NCBI GenBank assembly: GCA_932182025.1
Contig: CAKNXK010000023.1
Coordinates: 194,126-258,125, forward strand
Length of the DNA: 64,000 bases
Direction of reading: 5' to 3'
Source of the DNA: an uncultured Candidatus Melainabacteria bacterium
GTDB taxonomy: Bacteria > Cyanobacteriota > Vampirovibrionia > Gastranaerophilales > Gastranaerophilaceae
In this document: positions 49,771 through 59,500 of the stretch, in pieces
How positions within the stretch are numbered: the stretch's first letter is position 1
Layout: each line of letters starts with the position of its first letter
Made by a program: the position numbers and the translations under genes
Notes under the pieces: generated by a model
What the model saw: the letters and a program-made list of their open reading frames with translations, nothing else
Told to the model about the DNA's origin: nothing
Databases searched by the model: none

Positions 49771-52032
49771 ATGTTAGATTTTCTGTTCAAGAAGGAAACT
49801 TCTGCCAGTGAGAGCTTAAACGAGTTTTACTCAAAACTTAGAGAAATGTATTCTTTTGAGTCAATATCTCAAGAAAGAAAGGATTTCTTAAAATCAACAA
49901 TGAGCAAGTTCGGATATCTGCCTTATCCGCAAATAAAAGCTTTAGAAGAATTAGCCGATGCGGAAGTCCTTTTTGCACTTGAGTCAAAGTGGGAAGCAGA
50001 AGGTGTTTTCAAAGACGGAAAATTTGAATTTGATAAAGCCAGTACTTTAGCAAGAAATAATGTTAAAAATTCAAGCTGGCTTCAAAAAGAAGGTCATAAT
50101 ATTAAATTAATTAACCTTGCTGCATTAGGCAACGGAAATAAAGACAGCAAAAACGGCACATTCATGGATTGGTTAAGAGAACTTCTTATCCTTCCAAGTG
50201 GAAACAAATCTAATAAAATTTTTGGAACAACAATGTATTTAATCCCGTTCCATCCTCGTGAATTTGGTTGCGCTTATCTTCCAACAGCAAGCTGCGTAAG
50301 TCCTAATTTGGAAGACAAAGCTCTTGCAGAAAAAACAGGATTAAACGCTGATGAGCAGGTTAAATCATTTATTCAGCTAACACAGCTTGCAGGACACCCT
50401 GTAATCTATGATATTCTGCCGCAAACAGGAAGATTTTCTAAAATTGTACTTACAACTCCTGATTGTGCGAGATGGTTTGATATCAATGCTCTAATTGCAG
50501 AATTATCTAAAAATGTTGATACAACTGCAGAATCACTAAAAGATAAGTATTCTCAGGATGATTTGGCAATTGTAAGCGGTATTTATAAAAAATCACTTAA
50601 AGGCGAAAGCTATGGCGATTTAACAGAACACTATCAAAATATTTTTAATGAAATTGATGCTTTATTAAAAGATACTAAAATTTTCCTTTCTAATTCTATG
50701 TTAGAAAAGAGTATCCAAGACAAGCTCCATAAAAAAGCCAAAAACATTATTAATAAAGTTGCAAACAATACTCGCGGTAAAAAGATGACAGAAAACGAAA
50801 TCTTAAACCAAGGCGAAATTATTGGTGCATTAATTTCAGAAGGAATGTGGCCTGCTCCGGGCGGCGCTTGGTGTTCAGCAGGGGTTCCTGTATTCGACAA
50901 AATGAGCGATGGCGCAAGTTATCCAACATTCAAACACTACAAGTTTGATGGTGAAGATGTAACAAATTTTGCAAATCTTGACTGCCAAACTCCATACTAC
51001 TTTGTATGCTTGGAAAATGGCAAGTTCAATAATGATGTAGTTAAGTTCTTCATTGATTATATGAAAAACTTGCAAGAAGATTATAACTTTGACGGTTTCA
51101 GAGTTGACCATATTGACCATATTGTTGACGAAGTTTCTGAAAACGAAGGAACACCAATTAGCTACAGAGCTCCAAGAAAAGTTCTTGGTATGCTAAATTC
51201 AGCAATGAAAGAAAAAGTACCATATTTTGCAACATTAGCAGAATATATGCTTTGGGACAATTTCTACAAAGAATACCATCAGGATATGAATTTTGATGTT
51301 CTTTGGGGCAACGATATTGTTTCACAAAGCTACAAAACTCCTGAAAACATTGCAGAAGATAATTTAGCATTAACAAACTATAACTCCGAAGCTAAAAAAT
51401 CAACTCCGCTTTCAATTTTGAAAACTTATAACAATCAGGATGGAGAATTTGAAGCGATTGACAGATATCCTGCGCAATTAGGAAAAGAAGGTGCTTTGTT
51501 CAAATGGTTCAAATACAAGTTCTTACCAGGAGGAAAACTTGCTCAGAGACCTGTTATGTATGTTGATGGTGATGAATCATTCACAAACGGCGGCATAGAA
51601 GCAGCTATCGGAGCTGAAATCTCAATGAAAAGAGAAAAAGATTATGATTTCTTCTCTAAATTTGATGCAATTGATAGATTTGTTAAAAATTCATCTCTAA
51701 TCACTGATGGAGAAGCTCATATTATCAGACAAGATGATGATGGATTTGTAGCTTGGATGATACAAAAAGAAGGTATTAAAAACTCTATTTTAGTTATCGC
51801 AAACTACAATTCGCCAAGCGAAAAATTCTGTGAAGATGGAAACACTGTTACAAAAGAAGGACACGAAGTTTTCGATAAAACAATTGAACTTTCTTGTGAT
51901 TACTCAATTGTTTCAGAATTCAGATTTGATGGAACTGATTATATGGAAGAAAAATTCGTTGCAGCAACAAATTCTTTATCATTCGGTAAAATCATGCCTG
52001 CTGAGTTTAAGTTCTTCACAGTAATCAAATAA
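49771..52032 (+). CDS. Divergent GH13-like glycosidase (cytoplasmic)
   Basis: 753 residues, no signal peptide. A GH13-type barrel is suggested by AGHPVIYDILPQTGRF (region I position), YNFDGFRVDHIDHIVDEVSE (region II, nucleophile Asp), FATLAEYMLWDNFYKEYHQD (region III, acid Glu) and TYNNQDGEFEAIDRY (region IV, with NQD in place of HD). The loss of the region IV His is unusual. Substrate is unclear; amylase/sucrose- or glycogen-type activity is possible. The gene is monocistronic with AAGGAG before ATG and a terminator behind it. Confidence 0.75.
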   Translation: MLDFLFKKETSASESLNEFYSKLREMYSFESISQERKDFLKSTMSKFGYLPYPQIKALEELADAEVLFALESKWEAEGVFKDGKFEFDKASTLARNNVKNSSWLQKEGHNIKLINLAALGNGNKDSKNGTFMDWLRELLILPSGNKSNKIFGTTMYLIPFHPREFGCAYLPTASCVSPNLEDKALAEKTGLNADEQVKSFIQLTQLAGHPVIYDILPQTGRFSKIVLTTPDCARWFDINALIAELSKNVDTTAESLKDKYSQDDLAIVSGIYKKSLKGESYGDLTEHYQNIFNEIDALLKDTKIFLSNSMLEKSIQDKLHKKAKNIINKVANNTRGKKMTENEILNQGEIIGALISEGMWPAPGGAWCSAGVPVFDKMSDGASYPTFKHYKFDGEDVTNFANLDCQTPYYFVCLENGKFNNDVVKFFIDYMKNLQEDYNFDGFRVDHIDHIVDEVSENEGTPISYRAPRKVLGMLNSAMKEKVPYFATLAEYMLWDNFYKEYHQDMNFDVLWGNDIVSQSYKTPENIAEDNLALTNYNSEAKKSTPLSILKTYNNQDGEFEAIDRYPAQLGKEGALFKWFKYKFLPGGKLAQRPVMYVDGDESFTNGGIEAAIGAEISMKREKDYDFFSKFDAIDRFVKNSSLITDGEAHIIRQDDDGFVAWMIQKEGIKNSILVIANYNSPSEKFCEDGNTVTKEGHEVFDKTIELSCDYSIVSEFRFDGTDYMEEKFVAATNSLSFGKIMPAEFKFFTVIK

Positions 52033-52094
52033 ATTTTATGTTAGGAGTATAAATTTACGATTAAGTAAACTACGATTAAGTAATAATGGGATAC

Positions 52095-52119
52095 GCCGAA
52101 ATTCATGTTTCGGCTTTTT
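52095..52119 (+). terminator. Terminator of the GH13 gene
   Basis: GCCGAAA-TTCATG-TTTCGGC followed by TTTTT. Just before it, TACGATTAAGTAA occurs twice in tandem (about 52057-52082). Confidence 0.8.
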
Positions 52120-52128
52120 ATTGCGTAA

Positions 52129-52159
52129 AAAAAGGGGCGACCTTCAGTCGCCCCTTTTT
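52129..52159. terminator. Terminator of pheT
   Basis: A perfect 13-bp stem AAAAAGGGGCGAC-CTTCA-GTCGCCCCTTTTT; on the minus strand it is followed by T residues just past the pheT stop. Confidence 0.85.
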
Positions 52160-52165
52160 AATCTT

Positions 52166-54640
52166 CTATTCACGGAAGGAAGCATCAGGCAATAACTTTT
52201 TGAGCACTGCTCTCACATTTGCCATCTGCACTTCAATCGTTTCATCAGTTAGCGTTGCATTAGCGTCTTGCATACTTATTCTAAATGCTACAGACTTAAA
52301 TCCGTCTTGTACGTGCTCGCCTTCATAAACATCAAACACATCACAACCTGTAAAGATTTTGTTATCAACACCTTTTTTAATAATATTTTTCAACTCATCC
52401 CAGCTAGTTGTTTTTGGAACAATTACCGCTAAATCACGCTGAACCTCTGGGAATTGAGGAATTTTTTTGTAACGCACAGTACTTTCATTAACTGCACTAA
52501 TTAGCATATCCAAATCGAGTTTGAATAAATAAGCATTCTGATTAAGCTTTAATTTATCTTTCAATTCAGGATGAATTTCACCGTAATAACCAATGACTTC
52601 AGGCTTTTTACCTAACATTGTTAAAACTGCTGTTTTATACGGATGAAGTGCCTTGTGAGTATCAGCCAGAGAAGAGTCTGCAAGCAATTGGAATTTAATT
52701 CTTCTTGTAACACCAAATTCTTCAAGAACTTTATCTACAATACCTTTAACTGTATAGAAATCAACAGCACCGGTATTTTGCCATAATGAATTTTGAATAT
52801 TACCTGAGATTATGCCGCCAAGAGTTAAGGTTTCTTTCACACCGGCATTTTTCTCTTGAGATTCTGCAACTTTGATATAGGTTCTACCGACTTCATAGCC
52901 CCAAAAATCTTTTTGACCGTTATCATAATTATATTTTAAACAGTTTAATAAACTTGCTGCAAGAGTTTGTCTAAGCATTGAAAATTCTTCACTTGCAGCA
53001 CATTCAACTCTTACAGCATTTTCTGTATCATAAGTCATATTGAATTGTTTCAACAATCCTTCACCAATAAGAGATGATGTTTGAAGTTCATTCAAACCTG
53101 CACCGAGCATTAAATTATGAATCCTATTAATCACTCTTTCTGCAAGTGAAATCTCAGCGGTACTGGATTTACTTGGAAGTGTAGGTGTGATTTTATCGTA
53201 GCCGTTAATTCTTGAAATTTCTTCAATCAAATCAATTTCTCTGGTAACATCACCTGCACGGAAAGACGGAACAAGAACTTTGCAAGCAGCATCATTTTTG
53301 CCCAATATTTCAAAACCTAAGTTTTCAAGGATTGATAGACATTTTTCTGTTTCAATTTCACAGCCCAAAATTCTTTTTAACTGTGCATATCTTAGAGTAA
53401 TCTCGATTGGCTCTAACTTATTTACACCGGTTTCTACAGAACCAACAAACTCAGCATCTGCATATTTTTCAAGAAGTTCAACAGCTCTAAACAATGCCGG
53501 CTTAACAGCTTCAATATCAATACCGCGCTCAAATCTTGAACAAGCGTCTGATTTGTAACCAACGCTTCTTGAACTTTTTCTATTAGCAGAAGCTACAAAG
53601 TAAGCTGCTTCAAGTGCTAAGTTTTTAGTATTATCATCGATTTCAGAATTAGCACCGCCAAATACACCGCCTAAGCAAACAGGTGATTCTTTTGATGCAA
53701 TAAGCACTGTATCATTAGTAAGTTTTCTTTCTACTTCATCTAATGTTACAAGAGTTTCGCCTTCATTAGCACGTCTTACACAAAGGTATCCGTTTAATTT
53801 ATCATAATCAAAAGCGTGAAGCGGAGTTCCGTATTCAAGCATAACGTAGTTTGTAATATCAACAACATTGTTAATAGCTCTTACACCTGATGCTAATAAT
53901 CTTTTTTGCATCCAATCAGGAGAAGCTTTGATTGTAATATTTTTCAAAACACCGATTGAATAATACTTACAAACATCAGTATCTTTAATTTCAACTTCGA
54001 AATCAGCTTTTTTATCAAGAGTTTTTGCATATTCAAATTTCATCGGTCTATTAAATAATGCAGACAATTCTCTTGCAATTCCGATTACAGACATTTGATC
54101 ACCGCGGTTTGCAGTAGGAGCTGTGTGAAGAATAAAGTCTTTTTCAAAACCCAAAACATCTTCAACATTCAAACCTAAACCAACATTAGGGAAAAGTCTG
54201 TTTAAAATCAAAATCCCGTCTTCTTCCTGATAATTTCTATCAGCAACGCCTAATTCATCATCCGAACAAAGCATACCTTGAGACTCAACGCCGCGAATTG
54301 TTGCCGGAGTAAGCTCAAACATTTCTCCTGTTTTTCTGTCAAGAACTTTACTTCCTACAGAAGCATAAGGAATAACCTGTCCTACAGCGATATTTTGACC
54401 ACCGCAAACAACTGTTTTTAGAGCAGATCCTGTATTAACAGTCACTAAATGTAATCTGTCTGAATTTGGGTGATTATCAATTTTTTCTATTCTTGCTGTA
54501 ATTATATTAGTAAACTTTGGTTTTACTTCTTCAATTTCTTCGACCTCTAATCCGCTCATAGTAAGCTCATGAGCAATTTGATTTACATCAATATCCTTAA
54601 TATCAACTAATTCGTTTAACCAGTTTAATGAAACTTGCAT
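52166..54640 (-). CDS. pheT: Phenylalanine-tRNA ligase beta subunit
   Basis: 824 residues, full length. N-terminal MQVSLNWLNELVDIKDIDV then a tRNA-binding OB domain (residues ~40-150, ARIEKIDNHPNSDRLHLVTV, VCGGQNIAVGQ). B3/4 and B5 domains follow (LDEVERKLTNDTVLIASKES, VLVPSFRAGDVTREIDLIEE, ISRINGYDKI), and the C-terminal ferredoxin-fold anticodon-binding domain is ~730-824 (IPQFPEVQRDLAVIVP, GFKSVAFRISMQDANATLTD). It pairs with PheS, which is not in the window. GAGGTAGG precedes the ATG. Monocistronic here. Confidence 0.97.
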   Translation of the reverse strand: MQVSLNWLNELVDIKDIDVNQIAHELTMSGLEVEEIEEVKPKFTNIITARIEKIDNHPNSDRLHLVTVNTGSALKTVVCGGQNIAVGQVIPYASVGSKVLDRKTGEMFELTPATIRGVESQGMLCSDDELGVADRNYQEEDGILILNRLFPNVGLGLNVEDVLGFEKDFILHTAPTANRGDQMSVIGIARELSALFNRPMKFEYAKTLDKKADFEVEIKDTDVCKYYSIGVLKNITIKASPDWMQKRLLASGVRAINNVVDITNYVMLEYGTPLHAFDYDKLNGYLCVRRANEGETLVTLDEVERKLTNDTVLIASKESPVCLGGVFGGANSEIDDNTKNLALEAAYFVASANRKSSRSVGYKSDACSRFERGIDIEAVKPALFRAVELLEKYADAEFVGSVETGVNKLEPIEITLRYAQLKRILGCEIETEKCLSILENLGFEILGKNDAACKVLVPSFRAGDVTREIDLIEEISRINGYDKITPTLPSKSSTAEISLAERVINRIHNLMLGAGLNELQTSSLIGEGLLKQFNMTYDTENAVRVECAASEEFSMLRQTLAASLLNCLKYNYDNGQKDFWGYEVGRTYIKVAESQEKNAGVKETLTLGGIISGNIQNSLWQNTGAVDFYTVKGIVDKVLEEFGVTRRIKFQLLADSSLADTHKALHPYKTAVLTMLGKKPEVIGYYGEIHPELKDKLKLNQNAYLFKLDLDMLISAVNESTVRYKKIPQFPEVQRDLAVIVPKTTSWDELKNIIKKGVDNKIFTGCDVFDVYEGEHVQDGFKSVAFRISMQDANATLTDETIEVQMANVRAVLKKLLPDASFRE

Positions 54641-54771
54641 TTTTCCTACCTCACTATTTTTATCCCATTATATAATAAAAAGATTTTACAATGCGTAACA
54701 ATTAAGCAATTTTTTACATTTTCGAGTTTTAATGGGAATATAAAAGTGTAGTACATGTATGGAGTATCTCA

Positions 54772-55965
54772 ATGATAAACAAAATTAATTTCGCACAAGG
54801 TATACAACAAGTTCAGTCAAGACCAGCTTTTAAGGCAAAAGAAACTGATAACGAAACAGTAACAGCACCTGATTCAAGCGTAAGTTTTAAAGGTGCGGAA
54901 GCACTAGCAAATTATAACAAGCCAAATGTAATGGCATTCGACAAAAGTATTTTAGAAGTTGAACCTATTTCACCTACAGTAATTCAACCTGATGCAATCG
55001 GCTCTGTTGAAGGCGAAAAAATTTACGGTTCTAATGGTAAGTTAAATTCAATTGTTAACAGAGTTGGAAACACAACTACAATTTACAAAGCATCTGCTGA
55101 AAACGACACTCAATTAGATTCAATTACAACAGTTGATAAAAAGAATGGTAATGTTATCAGACGTCAAATTAATACCGTTGAAAACGGCAAGAATTATATG
55201 GATGTAGCTGAATATGATTCTGAAACAGGAAAAGAATTAAGAAGAACAGTTTACCAAAACGGCGAACCTTACTTTGCAACTAAAACTTTAACCAATAACA
55301 AAGGCTTAGTACAGAACATCGAATATGATTATGTAAACGGACATTTTTCTGTAACTGAAAGAAGTGCTAATGATAAATTCCACCGAAATTATGAATTCAA
55401 TAAAAATAAGGAATTAATCTCTGTATACGAAAGAAAAAACACAAGAGGTACTGAAACAAACCTTGAAGTTAATTTCTATAACGGCGCAGTGATTTCTTCT
55501 TCAAACAAAAAAACTGAAATCTTACCAAACAACATGGGTAGAGAAATCCTGAACGATGAAGATGTTAAACCGGCTGATTTATCAGTTTATCCTGATTCAA
55601 TCGAAGGCGAAAAAACATTCTACTCAAACGGCAGCCTTGAATCAGTAACAGCAGGGGATTTGGTTTACAACTATTCTCCGGAAGGCGATATAACTTATAT
55701 CAAAGATGGTAATAAAACAGTTGAAGTTAAAAATAACATCACAACAATTACAGAAAATTTAGATGAAAACACCGTCAAAGAAACAAGATATTTTGATGAT
55801 GGATACACCGTTGTTGATTTTGAACAAGGCGAAAACAAAAAGCATATTTCACTACAAAATGGAACTCCTTGCTATTATTATGAAGATCAAGGCGAACGTA
55901 CAATTAAAAGTTTTAACTTTAACGACAAAGGTATGCTTATTTCAGCTTGGGGTGATGATATCTAA
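54772..55965 (+). CDS. Repeat-rich protein with SFKG peptide, unknown function
   Basis: 397 residues. The N-terminus carries RPAFKAKETDN and DSSVSFKGAEAL, like other proteins of this window. From residue ~75 there is a run of short beta-hairpin repeats of the Y-x-N-G type (GEKIYGSNGKLNSIVN, RTVYQNGEPYF, EKTFYSNGSLESVT, HISLQNGTPCYY), similar in style to MORN/YwqK-like sequences. No signal peptide. Transcribed alone from an A/T-rich region; the 3' end overlaps the convergent HD gene by 4 bases. Confidence 0.7.
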   Translation: MINKINFAQGIQQVQSRPAFKAKETDNETVTAPDSSVSFKGAEALANYNKPNVMAFDKSILEVEPISPTVIQPDAIGSVEGEKIYGSNGKLNSIVNRVGNTTTIYKASAENDTQLDSITTVDKKNGNVIRRQINTVENGKNYMDVAEYDSETGKELRRTVYQNGEPYFATKTLTNNKGLVQNIEYDYVNGHFSVTERSANDKFHRNYEFNKNKELISVYERKNTRGTETNLEVNFYNGAVISSSNKKTEILPNNMGREILNDEDVKPADLSVYPDSIEGEKTFYSNGSLESVTAGDLVYNYSPEGDITYIKDGNKTVEVKNNITTITENLDENTVKETRYFDDGYTVVDFEQGENKKHISLQNGTPCYYYEDQGERTIKSFNFNDKGMLISAWGDDI

Positions 55966-56729
55966 ACATCATACTTACGCACATATTCAATAAGTGCCTT
56001 AAATACATCTTTATGGATTTTTCCCTCCAAAACTTCTTTATACAGAATGAGGAGGGATTCTATTTTAGATAGCTTTCTTCGATAAACACGTGCTTCTCTA
56101 AGGGCACTATATTTATCAGCTGTTGAAATAATCTGAACACCGATATCCGAAGGAGTATGACCTTCTACAAGCCTTGGATAACCTGAGTGTTTAAGGTTTT
56201 GGTGATGATATTTCACCAAATCAAGTGTTTCTTCTTTTATATTTTGAGTTTTCAAAAGCTCATAACCTAAAGTTGAGTGGATATTCATAATCTCACGTTC
56301 TTTAGAGTTTAATTTTGCAGGCTTGTTGAGTATTTTAGAAGGGATTAAGACCTTGCCTAAATCGTGAAGCATAGAAGCTTCTTTTATTATTTCTGCATTT
56401 ACATCTTTTTTAAGGTGCTCACAAAGCGCTGAATAAATACCCATTGCGACATTACAGGTTTCATTCATGTGACCGCCTGCAAGTTCTCTCAAAGTCTTTG
56501 TATCGATACTAGGTTTTATTTTATAAGTATTTAAAAGTTTCGTAACATCCGGATTCAAATCAATCATGTTCTGAACGGCTGCACGCTGAATTTTTTCTTC
56601 ACGCCCTGATTTGAGCGAAATATCACCGTCGTTATTTTTGAACACAAAAAACGAACTATTACTTATACGAATAGCACCTAAAAGATTTAGTGATTTATGT
56701 CTTTTCTTTGGGGTTCTTGTTAAAAACAT
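55962..56729 (-). CDS. HD-GYP-like phosphohydrolase domain protein
   Basis: 255 residues. Residues ~100-235 are an HD domain of the HD-GYP type: EASMLHDLGKVLIPSKILNK (HD plus K), MNIHSTLGYELL, KYHHQNLKHSGYPRLVEGHT (HHxN...SGYP in place of HHE-x-DGSGYP) and IGVQIISTADKYSALREAR. The intact H and D residues suggest a metal site; c-di-GMP hydrolysis is the known activity of such domains but the degenerate GYP block leaves this open. No sensor domain; the N-terminal 60 residues are basic and unassigned. Confidence 0.82.
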   Translation of the reverse strand: MFLTRTPKKRHKSLNLLGAIRISNSSFFVFKNNDGDISLKSGREEKIQRAAVQNMIDLNPDVTKLLNTYKIKPSIDTKTLRELAGGHMNETCNVAMGIYSALCEHLKKDVNAEIIKEASMLHDLGKVLIPSKILNKPAKLNSKEREIMNIHSTLGYELLKTQNIKEETLDLVKYHHQNLKHSGYPRLVEGHTPSDIGVQIISTADKYSALREARVYRRKLSKIESLLILYKEVLEGKIHKDVFKALIEYVRKYDV

Positions 56730-56885
56730 CTCTTCTTACAGGGTTTATCACACTACTTAACAAAAGTTTACAATAAAATTGGAAATTTTGCAATAGGGTG
56801 TACTTAACATTACGATACACTTTATTGAATTGAAAAATTCTTTAAGCTATCCTGAAATAGTGGTAGTTTATATTGGGTATATCAA

Positions 56886-57866
56886 ATGGAAAAAGGTTTT
56901 GTAGAGAATGGTTTTATTATAGATTTAAGTGTAGCCCAAAACACATCACAGCTTGTGTCTGAACTTAATTCTGTAATGGAACATCCTGACGTTAAAGGGA
57001 AGAAAATTTGCTTAAAACTCGGAGATTTAGATTTAAATCAATCCCAGCTTTTGAGCGTAAAAGCATTGATTGAATCAATGGATGCAGAAATTGCATATAT
57101 TGACACACTTTCTGAACAAACAGAAGCATCTGCCGTTAGCCACGGTATTATCGTTTCTAAATGTGATAGTGAAAAAACTATAACAGCTTCTTATGTTGCA
57201 GAACCTGTTGTCGAAGAGCCTGTGGTTGAAACTTTAAAAGCAGGAGAAATAGTAGAAGTTCATGCTGATATTGAACAACAGCCGGAAGTAGAACCTGTTG
57301 TTACAATTGAAGGGATTGAAGACAGCTTTACCGAAGAAACAGCTCAAGAACTTTCAGAAATCATTCCATCAGAACATTTTGAAACAGATTTTGAAACCCT
57401 TGCTGCCAATGAAGGTTTGTTTGCAAGTGAAGAAGTTAGTAAATATATTCTTCTTGATACCGGTGATGTACTCCCTGAAGATTCAGAAGAAAATGCAATT
57501 GATACAAAAACATTGCCGACTCTATATCTTCATCAAACACTTCGTTCAGGTCAAACAGTAACATATGAAGGAAACGTATTAATTATCGGTGACGCTCATC
57601 CGGGCAGTGAAATTGTTGCAGACGGTGATGTTACGGTTTGGGGCATTTTAGGCGGAATTGCTCATGCCGGCAAAAAAGGAAATATTACAGCAAAAGTAAG
57701 AGCACTAAAACTTAATGCAATTCAATTAAGAATCGCAGGGTTATATGCCAGAAGAAATGATACTTTGAATGTTCCTTATGTTCAAAAAACAAACGAGTTT
57801 ACCCCTGAGGAAGCTCAAATTGAAGAAGGTAGAATAGTAATTTACAAAAAATTAAGGAGAGATTAA
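56886..57866 (+). CDS. minC: Septum-site determining protein MinC with long acidic linker
   Basis: MinC blocks FtsZ ring assembly away from mid-cell. 326 residues versus the usual ~230. The C-terminal ~105 residues are a clear MinC_C beta-helix (RSGQTVTYEGNVLIIGDAHP, GSEIVADGDVTVWGILGGIA, HAGKKGNITAKVRALKLNAI, QLRIAGLYARRND). Residues ~1-100 are a weakly conserved N-domain. Between them (~105-215) is an unusual Glu-rich linker (VAEPVVEEPVVETLKAGEIV). First gene of minCDE; minD starts 2 bases after its stop. Confidence 0.92.
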   Translation: MEKGFVENGFIIDLSVAQNTSQLVSELNSVMEHPDVKGKKICLKLGDLDLNQSQLLSVKALIESMDAEIAYIDTLSEQTEASAVSHGIIVSKCDSEKTITASYVAEPVVEEPVVETLKAGEIVEVHADIEQQPEVEPVVTIEGIEDSFTEETAQELSEIIPSEHFETDFETLAANEGLFASEEVSKYILLDTGDVLPEDSEENAIDTKTLPTLYLHQTLRSGQTVTYEGNVLIIGDAHPGSEIVADGDVTVWGILGGIAHAGKKGNITAKVRALKLNAIQLRIAGLYARRNDTLNVPYVQKTNEFTPEEAQIEEGRIVIYKKLRRD

Positions 57867-57868
57867 TA

Positions 57869-58681
57869 ATGGCTGGTCGAGTTATAGTTATTACATCAGG
57901 TAAAGGCGGAGTAGGAAAAACGACTACAAGCGCAAATATTGGTACAGCTTTAGCAAAAGAAGGCTACAAAGTTGTTCTTATTGATACCGATTTAGGTCTT
58001 AGAAACTTAGACCTGCTTTTAGGACTTGAAAATAGAATTGTTTACACAATCGTAGACGTTATTGAAGAACGCTGCAAACTTAAACAAGCTCTTGTTAAGG
58101 ATAAAAAGAACCCTAATTTACAGCTTCTTGCAGCTGCTCAAACAAGAGACAAATCAGCAGTTAATGCTGAACAACTAAAAGAAATCTGCGACATACTTAA
58201 AGAAAAGAATGATTTCGTTCTTGTTGACTGTCCTGCCGGTATTGAACAAGGGTTCCAAAACGCAGTTGCAGGTGCAAACGAAGCAATCGTTGTTACAACT
58301 CCTGAAATGTCTGCAATCAGAGACGCCGACAGAATTATCGGGCTTCTCGGACCAAAAGAAGAAATCAAAAGCACAAAGCTTTTATTAAACAGAGTTCGTC
58401 CAAGCTTAATCAAATCAAACGAAATGATGAGTGTTGATGATGTTGTTGAAATTCTTGCTTGTCCGCTTATCGGCATAATTCCTGAAGATACAGGAATTAT
58501 TACATCAACTAATAAAGGTGAGCCTATTGTTAATGATGAAAAAGCACTTGCAGGTCAAGCTTATAGAAACGTAGCTCAAAGAATCTTAGGTGAAGAAGTT
58601 CCGTTCTTGGATTTAGATGAACCAAAAGGTTTTGTAGCAAAGATTAAAAATGTGTTTGCAAAATTGAAAGCGAAGGTGTAG
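57869..58681 (+). CDS. minD: Septum-site determining ATPase MinD
   Basis: 270 residues. Deviant Walker A in SGKGGVGKTTTSANIGTALA; ILID-type motifs VVLIDTDLGLRNLDLLLGLE and FVLVDCPAGIEQGFQNAVAG; and a C-terminal amphipathic membrane helix (VAKIKNVFAKLKAKV). Membrane-bound with ATP, it recruits MinC, and MinE triggers its release. AGGAGA precedes ATG. Confidence 0.97.
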   Translation: MAGRVIVITSGKGGVGKTTTSANIGTALAKEGYKVVLIDTDLGLRNLDLLLGLENRIVYTIVDVIEERCKLKQALVKDKKNPNLQLLAAAQTRDKSAVNAEQLKEICDILKEKNDFVLVDCPAGIEQGFQNAVAGANEAIVVTTPEMSAIRDADRIIGLLGPKEEIKSTKLLLNRVRPSLIKSNEMMSVDDVVEILACPLIGIIPEDTGIITSTNKGEPIVNDEKALAGQAYRNVAQRILGEEVPFLDLDEPKGFVAKIKNVFAKLKAKV

Positions 58682-58683
58682 AA

Positions 58684-59208
58684 ATGGGACTTTTTACTGA
58701 TTTTTACAACACGGTAGCTAAATTCTTCCGACCTCAAGAAGAACAACTAGAAAGCGATCCTTCTAAATCAGTTGCTACGAACAGGCTGAAACTTGTCCTA
58801 ATGCAAGATAGAACAAATCTGACGCCAAAAGTACTTGAACAAATGAGAGGCGAAATGATTGAGCTTCTTTCTAAGTACCTCGAAATGGATAAAGATATGC
58901 TTGAATTGAACTTTGAACAAGAAGGCGATCAGGTTGCGTTAATGCTTTCTATCCCTGTAATCCGTGCAAAAGACGAAGAAGAAATCGAAGCAGCTATGAA
59001 TTCTGACGCAGAGGAAAGCGAAGAAAATGATGAAAACTTTGAAGAAGATGAAGCAAATGAAGAAGCTGATATAGAAGATTCTACAGAAGAAGACAAACCA
59101 AAAAAAAGACGTTCTAAAAAGGTAACACCTCCAGAAGAAATGAATAACAATTCAGAAGAAGAACACCACGAAGAACAACAAGAAGTTTTCGAAAACGTAG
59201 AAGGTTAG
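58684..59208 (+). CDS. minE: MinE topological specificity factor with long acidic tail
   Basis: 174 residues versus ~90 usual. Residues 1-95 are MinE: GLFTDFYNTVAKFF, NRLKLVLMQDRTNLTPKVLE (MinD-binding helix), MRGEMIELLSKYLEMDKDML and the beta core. The remaining ~78 residues are highly acidic (EEIEAAMNSDAEESEEND, then more Glu and one basic KKRRSKK patch). The tail is unlike known MinE proteins and parallels the acidic linker of the neighbouring MinC. Confidence 0.93.
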   Translation: MGLFTDFYNTVAKFFRPQEEQLESDPSKSVATNRLKLVLMQDRTNLTPKVLEQMRGEMIELLSKYLEMDKDMLELNFEQEGDQVALMLSIPVIRAKDEEEIEAAMNSDAEESEENDENFEEDEANEEADIEDSTEEDKPKKRRSKKVTPPEEMNNNSEEEHHEEQQEVFENVEG

Positions 59209-59225
59209 AATTAAATTAAAATATA

Positions 59226-59256
59226 AAAAAAGCTTGGATAAATCCAAGCTTTTTTT
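59226..59256 (+). terminator. Terminator of the minCDE operon
   Basis: AAAAAAGCTTGGA-TAAA-TCCAAGCTTTTTT stem with T-run, 17 bases after the minE stop. Confidence 0.85.
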
Positions 59257-59333
59257 ATGCATTTACAGATTACTAGCGTATGTGTTTACAAACTTTCATA
59301 TATAATAATAAATTTTAACAAATCTTTACAATA

Positions 59334-59370
59334 AAAGAACCCTCGCAAAAACTACTGCCGAGGGTTCTTT
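59334..59370 (-). terminator. Terminator of the SLH-protein gene
   Basis: GAACCCTCG (59337-59345) pairs with CGAGGGTTC (59359-59367); on the minus strand the hairpin is followed by TTTTATTG. Confidence 0.8.
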
Positions 59371-59500
59371 TGTATGAGCGAACGATTTAGAAATTATGCT
59401 CCTGTGGAATCAAATATTCCTACGTCGCTGCCGCAGTGTTCCGCCTTTAATTCACCCGCTAACCGCGGCTGAATTCAGGCTTCACACCGGCTTGCGCGTT
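59371..59500 (-). other. GC-rich 3' untranslated region of the SLH gene
   Basis: About 130 bases between the SLH-gene stop and its terminator, clearly more GC-rich than the flanks and able to form stems (AATTCA...TGAATT around CCCGCTAACCGCGG at about 59450-59475). No gene is supported here. It may be a structured 3' UTR or the source of a small RNA. Confidence 0.4.

Noticed and set aside
52057..52082. Tandem TACGATTAAGTAA repeat as an attachment or iteron site
   Set aside because: Only two copies, in a short gap between a stop codon and a terminator; probably a small local duplication.
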